From Nocardia jiangxiensis NBRC 101359 (GTDB taxonomy: Bacteria; Actinomycetota; Actinomycetes; Mycobacteriales; Mycobacteriaceae), in NCBI RefSeq assembly GCF_000308615.1, contig NZ_BAGB01000157.1, positions 1 through 48,771 on the forward strand: a DNA stretch of 48,771 bases, given 5' to 3'. Positions 32,906 through 41,631 of the stretch are shown piece after piece. How positions within the stretch are numbered: the first letter of the stretch is position 1; each line of letters begins with the position of its first letter. The notes below the pieces were generated by a model. It was not told the DNA's origin, searched no databases, and saw only the letters and a program-made list of their open reading frames with translations. The translations under genes were made by a program, and so were the position numbers.

Positions 32906-34024
32906 ATGCCTGACCGGACAGTTGTGATTATCGGCGCCGGCCCGGCGGGGATTTCTGTCGCGCTGAGCCTGAAGGACAAGGGAATTCGGCCATTGCTCGT
33001 CGATCGAGCCAATGCAGTGGCAGCGTCGTGGCGCAGTCGGTATGACCGGCTCAGACTCAACACCGGTCGACAATTTTCCCACTTGCCCGGGCGGCGGTAC
33101 CCGAAAGGCACTGCGGTCTATCCGACTCGCGACCAAGTCGTCGCACACCTTGACCGGCATGCGCACGAGGATGGCATCGAACTACGACTCAACACCACCG
33201 TTGAACGCATCGACCACCATTCCTCAGGATGGCGGTTGACGACGTCGAACGGCAACCTCGACGCCCGACACGTCGTGGTCGCCACGGGCTACCAGCACAC
33301 ACCCTTCATCCCGAACTGGCCGGGCAACTTCACCGGTGAGCTGGTGCATTCACAAGGTTATCGAGACCCGGCGCCATACGCACACAAGCGCGTGCTGGTT
33401 ATCGGCGCGGGATCGTCGGGCATGGAAATCGCCCACGATCTGACCACCGGCGCAGCGACCAAAGTGTGGCTCTCGGTGCGAACTCCACCGAACATCTTGC
33501 CGCGTAAAGGGCCCCTGGGGCTGCCCAACGACGTGCTTTCCATTCCATTCTTTCATCTGCGCTCGCAAATAGCCGACCGGATCTCTGTCGCCGCGCGCCA
33601 CCGCGCCTTCGGCAATCTCGAAGAATTCGGTCTGCCCGTTCCTGATGAGGGCCCTTTCGCGAAAGCCCGCCGGCTGCACGTCGCGCCGACAGTCGTGGAC
33701 CCCGAGGTTATCGACGCTGTGCGCGACGGATCTGTCGAGGTGGTCGGTGGGGTCAGCGCACTCGAGGGTGCCCAGACGGTGCTGGCCGACGGTGCCCGGA
33801 TCCAGCCCGACGTGATGATCTGCGCGACCGGGTACCGGCCGGGCCTGCATCCGTTGGTCGGACATTTGGAGGTGCTCACACCTGATGGCGTACCAGTCGT
33901 GCTGTCGCCGTCCCCTGCCGTCGATGGCCTGTACTTCCATGGTCTGGAGAGCCGCCCCGCGTTGATGGGCTACTCGGCTGAACAATCGCGAAAGCTGGCC
34001 AGGCGCATCTCGCACGACTATTAG
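32906..34024 (+). CDS. Flavin-containing monooxygenase (class B, FMO-like)
   Basis: The 372-residue protein has an FAD motif VVIIGAGPAGISVA at the N-terminus, LNTGRQFSHLPG, an ATGY stretch, and the FMO identifying motif FTGELVHSQGY near residue 140. A second Rossmann motif VLVIGAGSSGMEIAHDL follows for NADPH. It is close in size to YUCCA-like and bacterial FMOs that oxygenate ketones, amines or sulfur compounds. GGAAG lies upstream of ATG 32906. It sits after a decayed IclR/promoter copy, so its control may have been inherited from that cassette. Confidence 0.88.
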   Translation: MPDRTVVIIGAGPAGISVALSLKDKGIRPLLVDRANAVAASWRSRYDRLRLNTGRQFSHLPGRRYPKGTAVYPTRDQVVAHLDRHAHEDGIELRLNTTVERIDHHSSGWRLTTSNGNLDARHVVVATGYQHTPFIPNWPGNFTGELVHSQGYRDPAPYAHKRVLVIGAGSSGMEIAHDLTTGAATKVWLSVRTPPNILPRKGPLGLPNDVLSIPFFHLRSQIADRISVAARHRAFGNLEEFGLPVPDEGPFAKARRLHVAPTVVDPEVIDAVRDGSVEVVGGVSALEGAQTVLADGARIQPDVMICATGYRPGLHPLVGHLEVLTPDGVPVVLSPSPAVDGLYFHGLESRPALMGYSAEQSRKLARRISHDY

Positions 34025-34199
34025 CCGAGCGGTACTGCGGCAATTCCGGCCACACCTGCGTCGGGATATGATCATCCACATCATCCTTGACAGGAGCTGT
34101 TGTTTCTCGGCACTCGGCATACATCGCACGGGTTCGCGCGTTGAACTGAATGTCGTCGTGATGTGGGTGTCGACAGCAGCAGCCTGAGGTGGTCGATTG

Positions 34200-34889
34200 G
34201 TGGGGCAGTTCGAGTTGGATCGCATGGCCAGTGGTACTCGTGCGAGCGCACAGGGCGGCTCGTTACACAACGACGGTCGCGGGGTCATCGAGAGCGCATT
34301 CGATCTGCTGGATCACGTGGGTGCGTTGGAGCCGGTGCGGCTGCTCGATTTGGCAAATGCGAGCGGGATACCGCGGGAGACGGTGCGTCGGCTGCTGAAG
34401 CAGTTGATCGCAGTCGGGGCGGTCAGTCGCGAAGGTCCCCGGTATCGGCTCGGCGCAAGCTTGCTGGCGCTGGGCGCGCGAGTGAGCTCGGAGCGTCGAT
34501 TGCGGGTGGCCGCCCGGCGGCCGATCGCCGAACTGGCGTCCGCCACCGGTGCCGCAGTGCAGTTGTCCGCGATGATCGGCGGCGAGGCGGTGTACCTGGA
34601 CGCGGTGGACGCTCGGGTTCCGTTCGGCGTGGTCGCCGCACCCGGCGCGCCGGTACCGCCCAGAACCGCCGCCGCGCGCGCCCTCACCGAATTGGGCAGT
34701 ACCGCACCGCTGGTGGACGCCGGCGAGGTAATAGCGGATCTGAGCTGTGTCGCGGTGGCGATTCCGCTGGGCAACGGCGTGGTGGCAGCCGTGTCGACGC
34801 TTGTCGCGGGGCGGCGACCGCCGCTCGGACTGCTCGCTGCCACCTGGGGTACCGGCGCCCGCATCGTCGGCCTCCTTCGTGCATCGTGA
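34200..34889 (+). CDS. IclR-family transcriptional regulator
   Basis: The roughly 229-residue protein has an N-terminal winged helix (SAFDLLDHVGALEPVRLLDL then ASGIPRETVRRLLKQLIAVGAV) and the IclR effector domain (ATGAAVQLSAMIGGEAVYLDAVDA). A short C-terminus ends with VAAVSTLVAGRRPPLGLLA. I chose GTG 34200 because GAGGTGG precedes it; TTG 34197 or ATG 34224 are alternatives. It is followed 93 bp later by the BBE-type oxidoreductase and hydrolase, which it probably controls. A truncated relative of its 3' end lies at 32605-32705. Confidence 0.83.
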   Translation: MGQFELDRMASGTRASAQGGSLHNDGRGVIESAFDLLDHVGALEPVRLLDLANASGIPRETVRRLLKQLIAVGAVSREGPRYRLGASLLALGARVSSERRLRVAARRPIAELASATGAAVQLSAMIGGEAVYLDAVDARVPFGVVAAPGAPVPPRTAAARALTELGSTAPLVDAGEVIADLSCVAVAIPLGNGVVAAVSTLVAGRRPPLGLLAATWGTGARIVGLLRAS

Positions 34890-34985
34890 ATTCGTACATC
34901 GTGAGTTGGTGATCAGCGAGAAAAGCTCACTCAGCGGGCGCAGGTTTCGCTGCTTGTCCCGTGGCTTCCTAACGTCATAGGCATG
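34779..34985 (+). repeat. IclR 3' end plus promoter region (copy 2)
   Basis: This is the intact counterpart of 32605-32786, longer because of two small extra segments. The conserved non-coding part ends exactly at the ATG of the oxidoreductase at 34983. Confidence 0.75.
34913..34933. promoter_or_regulatory. Conserved inverted repeat, candidate IclR operator
   Basis: TCAGCGAG-AAAAG-CTCACTCA is an imperfect inverted repeat (6 of 8 pairs). It is preserved unchanged in the duplicated block at 32714-32734, though flanking bases differ. Its place between IclR and its neighbour gene suits an IclR operator. Confidence 0.5.
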
Positions 34986-36338
34986 GCAGGGAGTACAACC
35001 GATTCGATCACCGCGGCCGCCGACGACCTGGCGAGCCGGATGGATTCGGCGCAGGTACAGGTCCCCGACGGTGCGCTCGTGATCTGGAATGCGGCGGTGC
35101 ACCATCGTCCGGCTTTGATCGTGCGGACCGAGTCACCGCGCGACGTACAAGAAGCCATCCGTGTGGCGCGTGACCACGGGATGCGGCTCTCGGTGCTCGG
35201 CGGCGGAAACGACTGGGCGGGTCGCGCCGTGTGCGACGGCGGTCTGGTGATCGACATGTCCGGGATGCGAAGTGTCACCGTTGACCCTGGGGCACGGGTC
35301 GCAACAGTGGGCGGCGGTGTCATCGCGGCTGACCTGATCGACGCGATCACGCCGTATGGGCTGGTTGCCGCAACCGGCAACGTCGGTTGCGTCGGCATGA
35401 CCGGCCTGACACTCGGCGGCGGCTACGGACCGCTCAACGGGCGGTTCGGCCTTGCCTTGGACAACCTGCTCGGCGCCGAGGTTGTCCTGGCGGACGGACG
35501 AATCGTCACGGCCGACGCGACGCACGAGCCAGAACTGTTCTGGGCACTGCGCGGTGGTGGTGGCAACTTCGGTGTTGTCACCTCGATGCGGGTGCGGCTA
35601 CATGCGCTCGACCGGTTGATCGGCGGAATGATCGTATTTCCCTGGTCCCAGGCAGCGAGGGTGTGGCGTGCGCTGGATGAGGTGCTGTCGACAGCGCCGG
35701 ACGAGCTGACCGTGCAAAGTGGACTGCTGTCCGGCCCGGACGGCAATCCGGCGGTCTATCTTGCACCAGCCTGGAGCGGAGAGCTTCGTTCAGGCGAAGC
35801 CGCCGTCGATGCGCTCGCAAAGCTTGGAACGCCGCTGACCACACACCTCGCACCCATGACGTACCGCGAAATGTTGGGTCTGTTCGACGCGTGGGGCGTC
35901 CGCGGACTGTGCTGGGCGATTCGCACCCGCACGGTCGCGGGGTACACACCCGGGGTCGTCGACGCGCTCCTCGATGCCGGGCAGACACTGACCTCGCCAC
36001 GCAGCGGCATCCCCATCCACCACTTTCACGGGGCGTCGACTCGCATCCTGCCCGACGAGACCGCGTTCGCGAACCGCCGCCCACACTTCGTCGTCGAGAT
36101 CGTCGCCGGTTGGGAGCGCGGTGACGGCGCCGCACATCGCGCGTGGGCAGCGGCGGTGACGGCCGCGCTTGCGCCGCACGCACTTGCGGGCGGCTACCAA
36201 AATCTCCTCGGGCCCCATGACCACCAACAGATCGCACATGCCTACGGCGACAACGCCATGCGACTCAGCGCCGCGAAGCGGCACTATGACCCCGACGGGG
36301 TTTTCAGCGCCATCCCGCTTCCGACCACGGCTCGATGA
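34983..36338 (+). CDS. FAD-linked oxidoreductase (FAD_binding_4 / BBE type)
   Basis: The 451-residue protein has the p-cresol methylhydroxylase-type FAD domain (RVATVGGGVIAADLIDAITP, GLTLGGGYGPLNGRFGLALDN, ELFWALRGGGGNFGVVTSM) and a C-terminal berberine-bridge (BBE) segment AYGDNAMRLSAAKRHYDPDG. The His that usually binds FAD covalently is Asn76 (LGGGNDWAG), and the second attachment Cys is not in place (Cys136 is two residues off). FAD is therefore probably held non-covalently. Such enzymes oxidise alcohols, sugars or alkaloid-like rings. No good ribosome site precedes the ATG, so a leaderless transcript is possible. It starts a two-gene unit with the hydrolase. Confidence 0.87.
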   Translation: MAGSTTDSITAAADDLASRMDSAQVQVPDGALVIWNAAVHHRPALIVRTESPRDVQEAIRVARDHGMRLSVLGGGNDWAGRAVCDGGLVIDMSGMRSVTVDPGARVATVGGGVIAADLIDAITPYGLVAATGNVGCVGMTGLTLGGGYGPLNGRFGLALDNLLGAEVVLADGRIVTADATHEPELFWALRGGGGNFGVVTSMRVRLHALDRLIGGMIVFPWSQAARVWRALDEVLSTAPDELTVQSGLLSGPDGNPAVYLAPAWSGELRSGEAAVDALAKLGTPLTTHLAPMTYREMLGLFDAWGVRGLCWAIRTRTVAGYTPGVVDALLDAGQTLTSPRSGIPIHHFHGASTRILPDETAFANRRPHFVVEIVAGWERGDGAAHRAWAAAVTAALAPHALAGGYQNLLGPHDHQQIAHAYGDNAMRLSAAKRHYDPDGVFSAIPLPTTAR

Positions 36339-36368
36339 CCACCTTTTCTCGACACCGAAAGGGATTCC

Positions 36369-37079
36369 GTGAGGCGCCCGTCGACATATGTGCTGATTCC
36401 GGGCGGCTGGCATGGGGCCTGGAGCTGGCGACCGGTTGCCCAGCGGCTTCGCGATGCAAGTCATCGGGCGATCACATTGACGCTGCCCGGTCTGGGCGAC
36501 GGCGATGATCCGTCGGGCTACCGGCTCAGGGACGCGGTCGATTACATCGTCGACGAGGTGCGCCGGCTCGAACTCGACAACGTGACCCTCGTCGCGCACA
36601 GCTGGGGAGGCTATCCCGCAACCGGCGCCGCTCACCTACTCATCGGCCAGGTCACCAAGATCGTCTACTACAACGCGCACGTGCCGGTTCGCGGCAAATC
36701 CATCATCGATGAGAACCCACCCGACACACGCGAGTTGATGCTGCGGTCGATCGACGAATCGCCTTTCGGCGCCATGCCATCGAGCCTGGAATTTGTCGAG
36801 CAGCTATTACTGCAAGGCGTTGCCCCAGAGCTGCAGCGGTTGGTGGCCGATCTGCTGACCCCCCAGCCGGGTGGTTACTTCCTCGATGGTCTCGACATCG
36901 ATGCGGCGAATGCCGGTATTCCCGCTGCCTACATCGCCAGCGACAACGATGACGCGATGCCGCGATCGCATGCCGAATTCGCCGCCAGACTCGGTGTCGA
37001 ACCCATCGTCGTTCCAAGGACGCACAACGGAATGCTGACCCATCCGGACGAAGTGGCCACAGCCATCCTCGCGGCTTGA
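36369..37079 (+). CDS. Alpha/beta-hydrolase, salicylate-esterase-like
   Basis: The 236-residue protein is an alpha/beta-hydrolase of the small esterase group: oxyanion LIPGGWHGAWSW, nucleophile elbow VAHSWGGY with Ser78, and a late His in PRTHNGMLTHPDEVA. The first motif resembles plant and bacterial methyl-ester esterases. GTG 36369 has AAAGGG upstream. It follows the oxidoreductase by 30 bp and should act with it, for instance on an ester or lactone made by oxidation. Confidence 0.87.
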   Translation: MRRPSTYVLIPGGWHGAWSWRPVAQRLRDASHRAITLTLPGLGDGDDPSGYRLRDAVDYIVDEVRRLELDNVTLVAHSWGGYPATGAAHLLIGQVTKIVYYNAHVPVRGKSIIDENPPDTRELMLRSIDESPFGAMPSSLEFVEQLLLQGVAPELQRLVADLLTPQPGGYFLDGLDIDAANAGIPAAYIASDNDDAMPRSHAEFAARLGVEPIVVPRTHNGMLTHPDEVATAILAA

Positions 37080-37134
37080 TACCGCGTCACGAAATTTGTG
37101 CTGCAGCACCGAAGCGCCTTGCCACCTCAGGCCA

Positions 37135-37266
37135 CGCCTCACCGGCACCGCCGAGGGCGGCGCCACGGTCGATGCGATCGCCACTGGATGGGGGTTCGCC
37201 CACCCCGGTCGCTTCGCCGCACGGTATCGCCACGACTACGGACAATCCCCGGGCACAACCTTGACC
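37135..37266 (+). pseudogene. AraC-family regulator C-terminal fragment
   Basis: The frame contains GGATVDAIATGWGFAHPGRF and AARYRHDYGQSPGTTL, the second helix-turn-helix of AraC regulators (VxxIAxxWGFxHxGRFAxxYRxxYGxSPxxTL). The first helix-turn-helix and sensor domain are missing. The region up to 37561 has no other recognisable gene. Confidence 0.65.
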
Positions 37267-37561
37267 ACGGAACAACACGCCCGCCCACCGAGCGACTTCC
37301 GAACCGATTCCCGATACGTCGCACGCCGATGGATACAGGGTTCAATTACGTATGCAGGCAACCAGCACACACTATTTCGCTCGGGTGCGGAGCCTTCTAT
37401 CATTGAGCGCGTCTGGTGGTTATCGGCTTGTATGGTCCTCACTGGTCGCGAGCGTGGTGGTGGCGCGTCTTCCCGCCGGTTACCCGCGTGGGCAGGCGGC
37501 AGATTCACGGATTGTCTTTCCGGTGGTTCGTTCGTTCTCACCCTCGAGGAGGGGTTCGATC

Positions 37562-38215
37562 ATGGCCGTCAAAAGCAAACCGTCACAGCAATGGACGCTC
37601 GACAACGGAGGCGCCGCGTGGGCGTACCTGGTCAAGGGACCTGAGGCGACCGCACCGGTGATCCTGGTCGCCGACCGGGACTGCACCTCACTGGAAGCCT
37701 TCGCCGACACGGTGAACAGTCGCGACTACCCGCTCGGCTCCATGCTCGCCCGACGCGGCAAGGACGTCATCCTCGTCGGATACGACGCCGACGAGGACTG
37801 GGACACCGCGGTCGGCGCAGTCAGATCCGCGGTCATGGAAACCAAACGACGCTGCCCCGGTGAGCAGCGCGCAGTCCTGGGCGGCGCCGGATGGGCGGCA
37901 TTGCTGGCGCGATACGTTCTGGCAAATCTGGAATACGAGGGATTCGACCACCGTGTCGGTGTCTACTTCTGCCTCGACAGCACCAAACCGACCCCGGCCG
38001 AACAGAACGCACTCTTCGACGTCGGCAACATGCCCCTGATACCCAGAAGTCTGAAGATCAGCACCGACGCCGTCCCCGACCTGGAAGGGCTCACCGCGCA
38101 CGACGACCCGGGCCTGTCGATGTTCGACGACACCCTATACACATCCGCATCGCCCACGAATTCCTCGTGGATGACCGAAGAACAGGGATGGTGGCTACTC
38201 GACCGGCTCCCCTGA
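37562..38215 (+). CDS. Alpha/beta-hydrolase-fold protein without nucleophile
   Basis: The 217-residue protein resembles a group of bacterial alpha/beta-hydrolase-like proteins: QWTLDNGGAAWAYLV at the start, then PVILVADRDCTSLEAF, LLARYVLANLEYEGFDHRVGVYFCLDS and a TxxSSWMTEEQGWWLLDRLP tail. Where a hydrolase elbow would read GxSxG before LARYxL it has GGAGWAA (107-113), so the serine is absent. It is probably non-catalytic or uses another mechanism. ATG 37562 has GAGGAGGGG upstream; earlier in-frame starts lack one. Flanked by an AraC remnant and a terminator, it seems to be a lone unit. Confidence 0.7.
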   Translation: MAVKSKPSQQWTLDNGGAAWAYLVKGPEATAPVILVADRDCTSLEAFADTVNSRDYPLGSMLARRGKDVILVGYDADEDWDTAVGAVRSAVMETKRRCPGEQRAVLGGAGWAALLARYVLANLEYEGFDHRVGVYFCLDSTKPTPAEQNALFDVGNMPLIPRSLKISTDAVPDLEGLTAHDDPGLSMFDDTLYTSASPTNSSWMTEEQGWWLLDRLP

Positions 38216-38679
38216 ACCCTCGACGACACGATGGGCGCGGCCCGAGTTCATCGGCCGCGCCCACCTTCGGACACCCCGATACGCCCCGTGAGCAGATGAT
38301 TCCTCGAAGACACGCGGTCGCGGGAAAGCACACCATGTGACCGTGAACCGATCCGCCGTTGATGGCGACTTCGCCACGGTGTCTCACGAAACCATTTGGG
38401 GCTCAGCGTTATCCGAACTCTGCGGTATTCGTTGCATGCGGAGTGGATTGTGCGGAAACCACTGTCGCCCGTGCGAATCAGGTTGATCAACGAACGGGTC
38501 CGAGTTCCCACCGATGAGATCGTATACTCCGCGGAACGGTGCAGTACGGCCCCCGCGCAGACTCGGTGTGTGCTACGGCACTCTTTTGGGAGACAGTTCC
38601 GGAATGTGGCATGATCATCGCCGGGTACGGGTTGTTGAACTGATCGCTCGGCTCACTACAGGAAGTAATAAGAAAAGTA
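38216..38679. other. Gene-free interval before the cold-shock gene
   Basis: Apart from the hairpin at 38232-38263 I see no gene in these 464 bp. The last part must hold the cold-shock promoter and a 5' leader. The 60 bp before the start are AT-richer than their surroundings, as expected for a cold-shock leader, but I cannot place a convincing promoter. Confidence 0.5.
38232..38263 (+). terminator. Hairpin after the hydrolase-fold gene
   Basis: TGGGCGCGGCC (38232-38242) pairs perfectly with GGCCGCGCCCA (38253-38263) over 10 bases, 16 bp after the stop. Confidence 0.8.
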
Positions 38680-38883
38680 ATGACGCAAGGCAGTGTGAAG
38701 TGGTTTAACGGCGAAAAGGGCTTCGGGTTCATCGCGCAAGACGGTGGCGGCCCGGACGTTTTCGTGCACTACTCTGAGATTTCCGGAAGCGGGTTCAAGT
38801 CCCTCGATGAAGGCCAGCGCGTCGAGTTCGAGATCGGCCAGGGCCAGAAGGGGCCGCAGGCCCAACAGGTCCGCGCTATCTAG
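38680..38883 (+). CDS. Cold-shock protein (CspA family)
   Basis: The 67-residue protein is a single cold-shock domain: GSVKWFNGEKGFGFIAQDG with RNP1 (KGFGFI), VFVHYSEI with RNP2, and VEFEIGQGQKGPQAQQV. It binds single-stranded RNA or DNA and acts as an RNA chaperone. The ATG at 38680 is preceded by a weak AGAAAAG. A classic terminator follows at 38900-38923. Apparently complete and monocistronic. Confidence 0.95.
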   Translation: MTQGSVKWFNGEKGFGFIAQDGGGPDVFVHYSEISGSGFKSLDEGQRVEFEIGQGQKGPQAQQVRAI

Positions 38884-38899
38884 AAGCATGGCGAATAAG

Positions 38900-38923
38900 A
38901 AACCCGCGCAATGGCGCGGGTTT
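38900..38923 (+). terminator. Rho-independent terminator of the cold-shock gene
   Basis: AAACCCGCGC (38900-38909) pairs with GCGCGGGTTT (38914-38923) around AATG, followed by CTTGCTTTTC. It lies 17 bp after the stop. Confidence 0.9.
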
Positions 38924-39097
38924 CTTGCTTTTCAAAGTCGGAGTGGATCGACCCTCTTTTGGGCATTCGATCGCACTCAGTCATCCGCCCCGGAGATATC
39001 ACGGGGTGGCCTGTGCCCGATGGATGTGGGGTTCCCCGCTGAGCCGGAGAACTGAACGGCGACAGCCGTTGCCTGCCTTGCGGCGATGATGTTCGAC

Positions 39098-39445
39098 CTA
39101 CCCTCGAGACTGTCCGTGGGTATCTCTGGTCGGGACACCACGTTCCCGGAGCTTGGCAAGCACCGTGGTGGGGTCGACACCCCGGTGTTGGCCGACACGG
39201 GCCAGAGACCAGCCCAGGTTGTATAGATGGATGGCCTCATCGATCTGCCCGGGAGACAAGCCCCGGCGGCGCATCGGCATCCCGTGCCGATGCAGGACCT
39301 AGCTGACCGTCCGCCGCTCGATACCGAACCGGGCACCCAACTGGTACACCGTCTCTCCACCCCGATATCCGGCGATTAGTTCTTGGACCCGATCGGTGCC
39401 GAGTTGGCGGGCCCGGCCAGGTTTGGATCGATCGACGGACAGCGG
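39098..39445 (-). pseudogene. Recombinase-type helix-turn-helix module, copy 1 (nonsense mutation)
   Basis: The reverse strand is homologous to the intact copy at 41179-41619. The last 60 residues read RRRGLSPGQIDEAIHLYNLG, then WSLARVGQHRGVDPTTVLAKLRERGVPTRDTHG. Upstream, ERRTVS is followed by TAG where copy 2 has GAG (Glu), so translation stops between the two helix-turn-helix units. This lies next to a serine-recombinase fragment on the other strand. Confidence 0.7.
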
Positions 39446-39453
39446 AGCGGGTG

Positions 39454-39720
39454 TGGCGGGGTGCTGATGTGGCATCCGTGGCGCCTTGGCTACACCTCAT
39501 TGGCGCTGCGCATCCACGACGGCGCGTTCTCCGCCATGGACCTCACCGCCCGCCACCCCCGCACCGGAGAACTGCTGTCCACCGTGAAGTTCATGGTGCA
39601 GACCCTCGCCGCCGGCGAACTCCAACGCGACCTCCAGCGCGAGCTGACCTACGACGGCCTGCGCGCCGCATACCTGGAAGGCCGCCCCATCACCGCAAAC
39701 CGGGCATGGCCCGCGATGCG
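39454..39720 (+). pseudogene. Serine recombinase (resolvase-type) internal fragment
   Basis: The frame contains TGELLSTVKFMVQTLAAGEL then QRDLQRELTYDGLRAAYLEGR, matching the E-helix region of serine recombinases (AxxAELQRDLxxELTxDGLxAAxxxGR). The N-terminal catalytic serine and the DNA-binding end are absent. A relic of an integrated element. Confidence 0.65.
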
Positions 39721-39815
39721 GACCACTCGAACCTGCCCGGCTTCCGTTACCAGCACACTGCCGGACTTCTCACGAAGGTGGCGGCAGCTCGAACGGCTCT
39801 GCACTCGTCGTGCAG

Positions 39816-40436
39816 TCAGGCCATTTCGGGCACACGCAGGTGTGCGATCGCCAACTCGAAGTCGCACTGGTCAATCACCTGTGCGGCTACCTCCTTGCTG
39901 CCCGTGGCCCTGATCCTGTCAAACTGGTCTCTGTTGCCCTCCCTCGCTTCGACGCTGTCGAAGGTCGCCGAGGCCACGCCACGACCGGACGCACGGTCGA
40001 CCAGCAGACTGGCACTACAAAACCCCTCGAGCTCCTCGAGCGCGGGCAGGATGATCGTCCTGTGGAAATCGATGCCTCGGTCGATCTGATCCGGGCTGAC
40101 CTTGACCCAGGTGGCTCGGACACAGGCGCCCTCAGGCGACCGGTGGTCGCGGTGCAAGACCGCGATCTCCCACTCCTCGACGTGCGCGCTGCCACCGAAA
40201 ACCTCCGCGGCACGGTCACGAACCGGCCCAACAGTCTCCGCGCTCGCGCGCATGACCTCCTCGGACTGCCATGCGCTGGTGACGATACATCGGCCGGAAG
40301 ACCGGTCGACCAACAGGGATAAACCGGTGTACCCGTCGACGCCCTCGAGCGCGGGCATCACGGTGTCGCGAACATGCCCAATACCTGCGTCGATGGACGA
40401 GGGCTGCGCCTGGACAGTGGTACTGCGTGCGTACAT
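39816..40436 (-). CDS. Tandem dimeric alpha/beta-barrel protein conserved in mycolic-acid actinobacteria
   Basis: The 206-residue protein consists of two similar halves. The first has MYARSTTVQAQPSSIDAGIG, VMPALEGVDGYTGLSLLVDRSSGRCIVTSAW; the second has IILPALEELEGFCSASLLVDRASGRGVASATF. Both fit the antibiotic-biosynthesis-monooxygenase-like barrel. Closely similar hypothetical proteins are common in mycobacteria and relatives; I know no established function. ATG 40436 has GAGGAGG upstream. The upstream interval to 40776 is gene-free. It appears intact amid remnants. Confidence 0.82.
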   Translation of the reverse strand: MYARSTTVQAQPSSIDAGIGHVRDTVMPALEGVDGYTGLSLLVDRSSGRCIVTSAWQSEEVMRASAETVGPVRDRAAEVFGGSAHVEEWEIAVLHRDHRSPEGACVRATWVKVSPDQIDRGIDFHRTIILPALEELEGFCSASLLVDRASGRGVASATFDSVEAREGNRDQFDRIRATGSKEVAAQVIDQCDFELAIAHLRVPEMA

Positions 40437-40776
40437 GATCTGCCTCCTCTGCGTGGGGCAGCGTCTCGACGGCGCCGCCGTCCACTTCATCGTCCTCCCA
40501 CAGACAAAGCGCGGCAATGGGCGCGGGCGGGTGTCAGCCGGACGGTAAGTCGTGTAGGGCATGTAGTTTCACCGGTTCGATATCCAGCACATTCTTCTGG
40601 TTGAGGGCATGAGCCCGATGTCGAACGCGGTGACCGGCTGCGAGAGCGCCACGGTCGGCCGGGCTGCCGGCAAATCGGCAGCTTATTTTGCTGAGGTTTC
40701 GCGGCAGAGGTGAACCGGCGACGCGATGCCATCGCAGAACCACATTTCCCCAAAATGGACCTCGAAACAGGTCAGG

Positions 40777-41042
40777 GGCACACCCATGGTGGTCCCGCGC
40801 GAGGGCGCCGCCCGCGAACTTCTCGGTCCCGCGGGTTTCCGGCGTCGACTGCGACGGCACTCCCGCGGGACTCGCCGACGGTGTGCGCCCCCTGCTCGCC
40901 CATCCCGCCGATCAGCGCCGCCAAGCCGCCCGCCGCAGCGCCAAACGCTTTCCCTGGTCGATGACCGTCACCGAAACGCTCGCGCTCTACGCCGACCTCG
41001 AACCAGTCGCGGTCTCTCCCGACCCCGCGAAAGACGAATCCA
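40777..41042 (+). pseudogene. GT4 glycosyltransferase C-terminal fragment, frameshifted
   Basis: One frame gives TPMVVPREGAARELLGPAG, the nucleotide-sugar loop of GT4 enzymes. The next frame continues SGVDCDGTPAGLADGVRPLL then RSAKRFPWSMTVTETLALYADLE, their last helices. The rest of the enzyme is missing. Confidence 0.6.
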
Positions 41043-41178
41043 AGCACCCCAGAACGGATTTCACCGCACCTGGTCGCCGTTGTCGTCTCTGCCCCGTGCA
41101 AAGCAGCGGCTCGTACCGCTGCCATACCGAGATCCCCGCCCGCACAGGCGATTCAGCGGCGTCCCAGACGACAGTCGT

Positions 41179-41619
41179 CTACGTCCGGGGTCGGCCTTGG
41201 GGATCCCGCGTAGGAACCCCGCGTTCGCGGAACCGATTCAGAACGGTCATACCGTCAACACCCAGATGCGAACCAACCCTGGCGAGCGACCAGCTCAGCC
41301 CGTAAAGATGAACGGCTTCATCGACCTGCTCGCTCGTCAGACCACGGCGACGCATCGGCACGCCGTGCCGGTGCAGGACCTCGCTGACCGTCCGCCGCTC
41401 GATACCAAACCGCGCACCCAACTGATACACCGTCTCCCCACCCTTATATCCGTCGATCAGTTCCTGAACCTGATCGGTACCGAGTTGACGCGCCCGGCCA
41501 GGTTTGGGTCGATCAGCGGACAGTGGAACGGGTGCGGTGGGGTCGGGAAGCTTCCTACGCAGGGCTTCCAGGGCCTCTACCTGCGGTTTCAAGTTATAAT
41601 AAGCTCCCCCAAGGTCCAC
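41179..41619 (-). CDS. Recombinase-type double helix-turn-helix protein, copy 2 (open)
   Basis: The 146-residue frame has two helix-turn-helix units: LGTDQVQELIDGYKGGETVY then QLGARFGIERRTVSEVLHRHGVPMRRRGL, and LTSEQVDEAVHLYGLSWSLARVGSHLGVDGMTVLNRF. It is related to Hin-like DNA-binding ends of recombinases and ends RGVPTRDPQGRPRT. It has no catalytic domain. Its 5' end overlaps an inverted repeat at 41601-41631. It is the only one of three copies in the window with an open frame. It may be a truncated recombinase or a stand-alone DNA-binding protein. Confidence 0.6.
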   Translation of the reverse strand: MDLGGAYYNLKPQVEALEALRRKLPDPTAPVPLSADRPKPGRARQLGTDQVQELIDGYKGGETVYQLGARFGIERRTVSEVLHRHGVPMRRRGLTSEQVDEAVHLYGLSWSLARVGSHLGVDGMTVLNRFRERGVPTRDPQGRPRT

Positions 41620-41631
41620 CTTGGGGGGCTT
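41601..41631. repeat. Near-perfect inverted repeat at the end of the helix-turn-helix gene
   Basis: AAGCTCCCCCAAGGT (41601-41615) pairs with ACCTTGGGGGGCTT (41618-41631) with one bulged base and a two-base centre. It overlaps the first codons of the reverse-strand gene. It could be a recombination site, a terminator or an element end. Confidence 0.6.

Noticed and set aside
34263..35105. A 280-residue reverse-strand frame across the IclR gene
   Set aside because: It spans the IclR gene and a promoter block on the wrong strand. Its likeness to a frame at 32532-32870 only reflects the DNA duplication.
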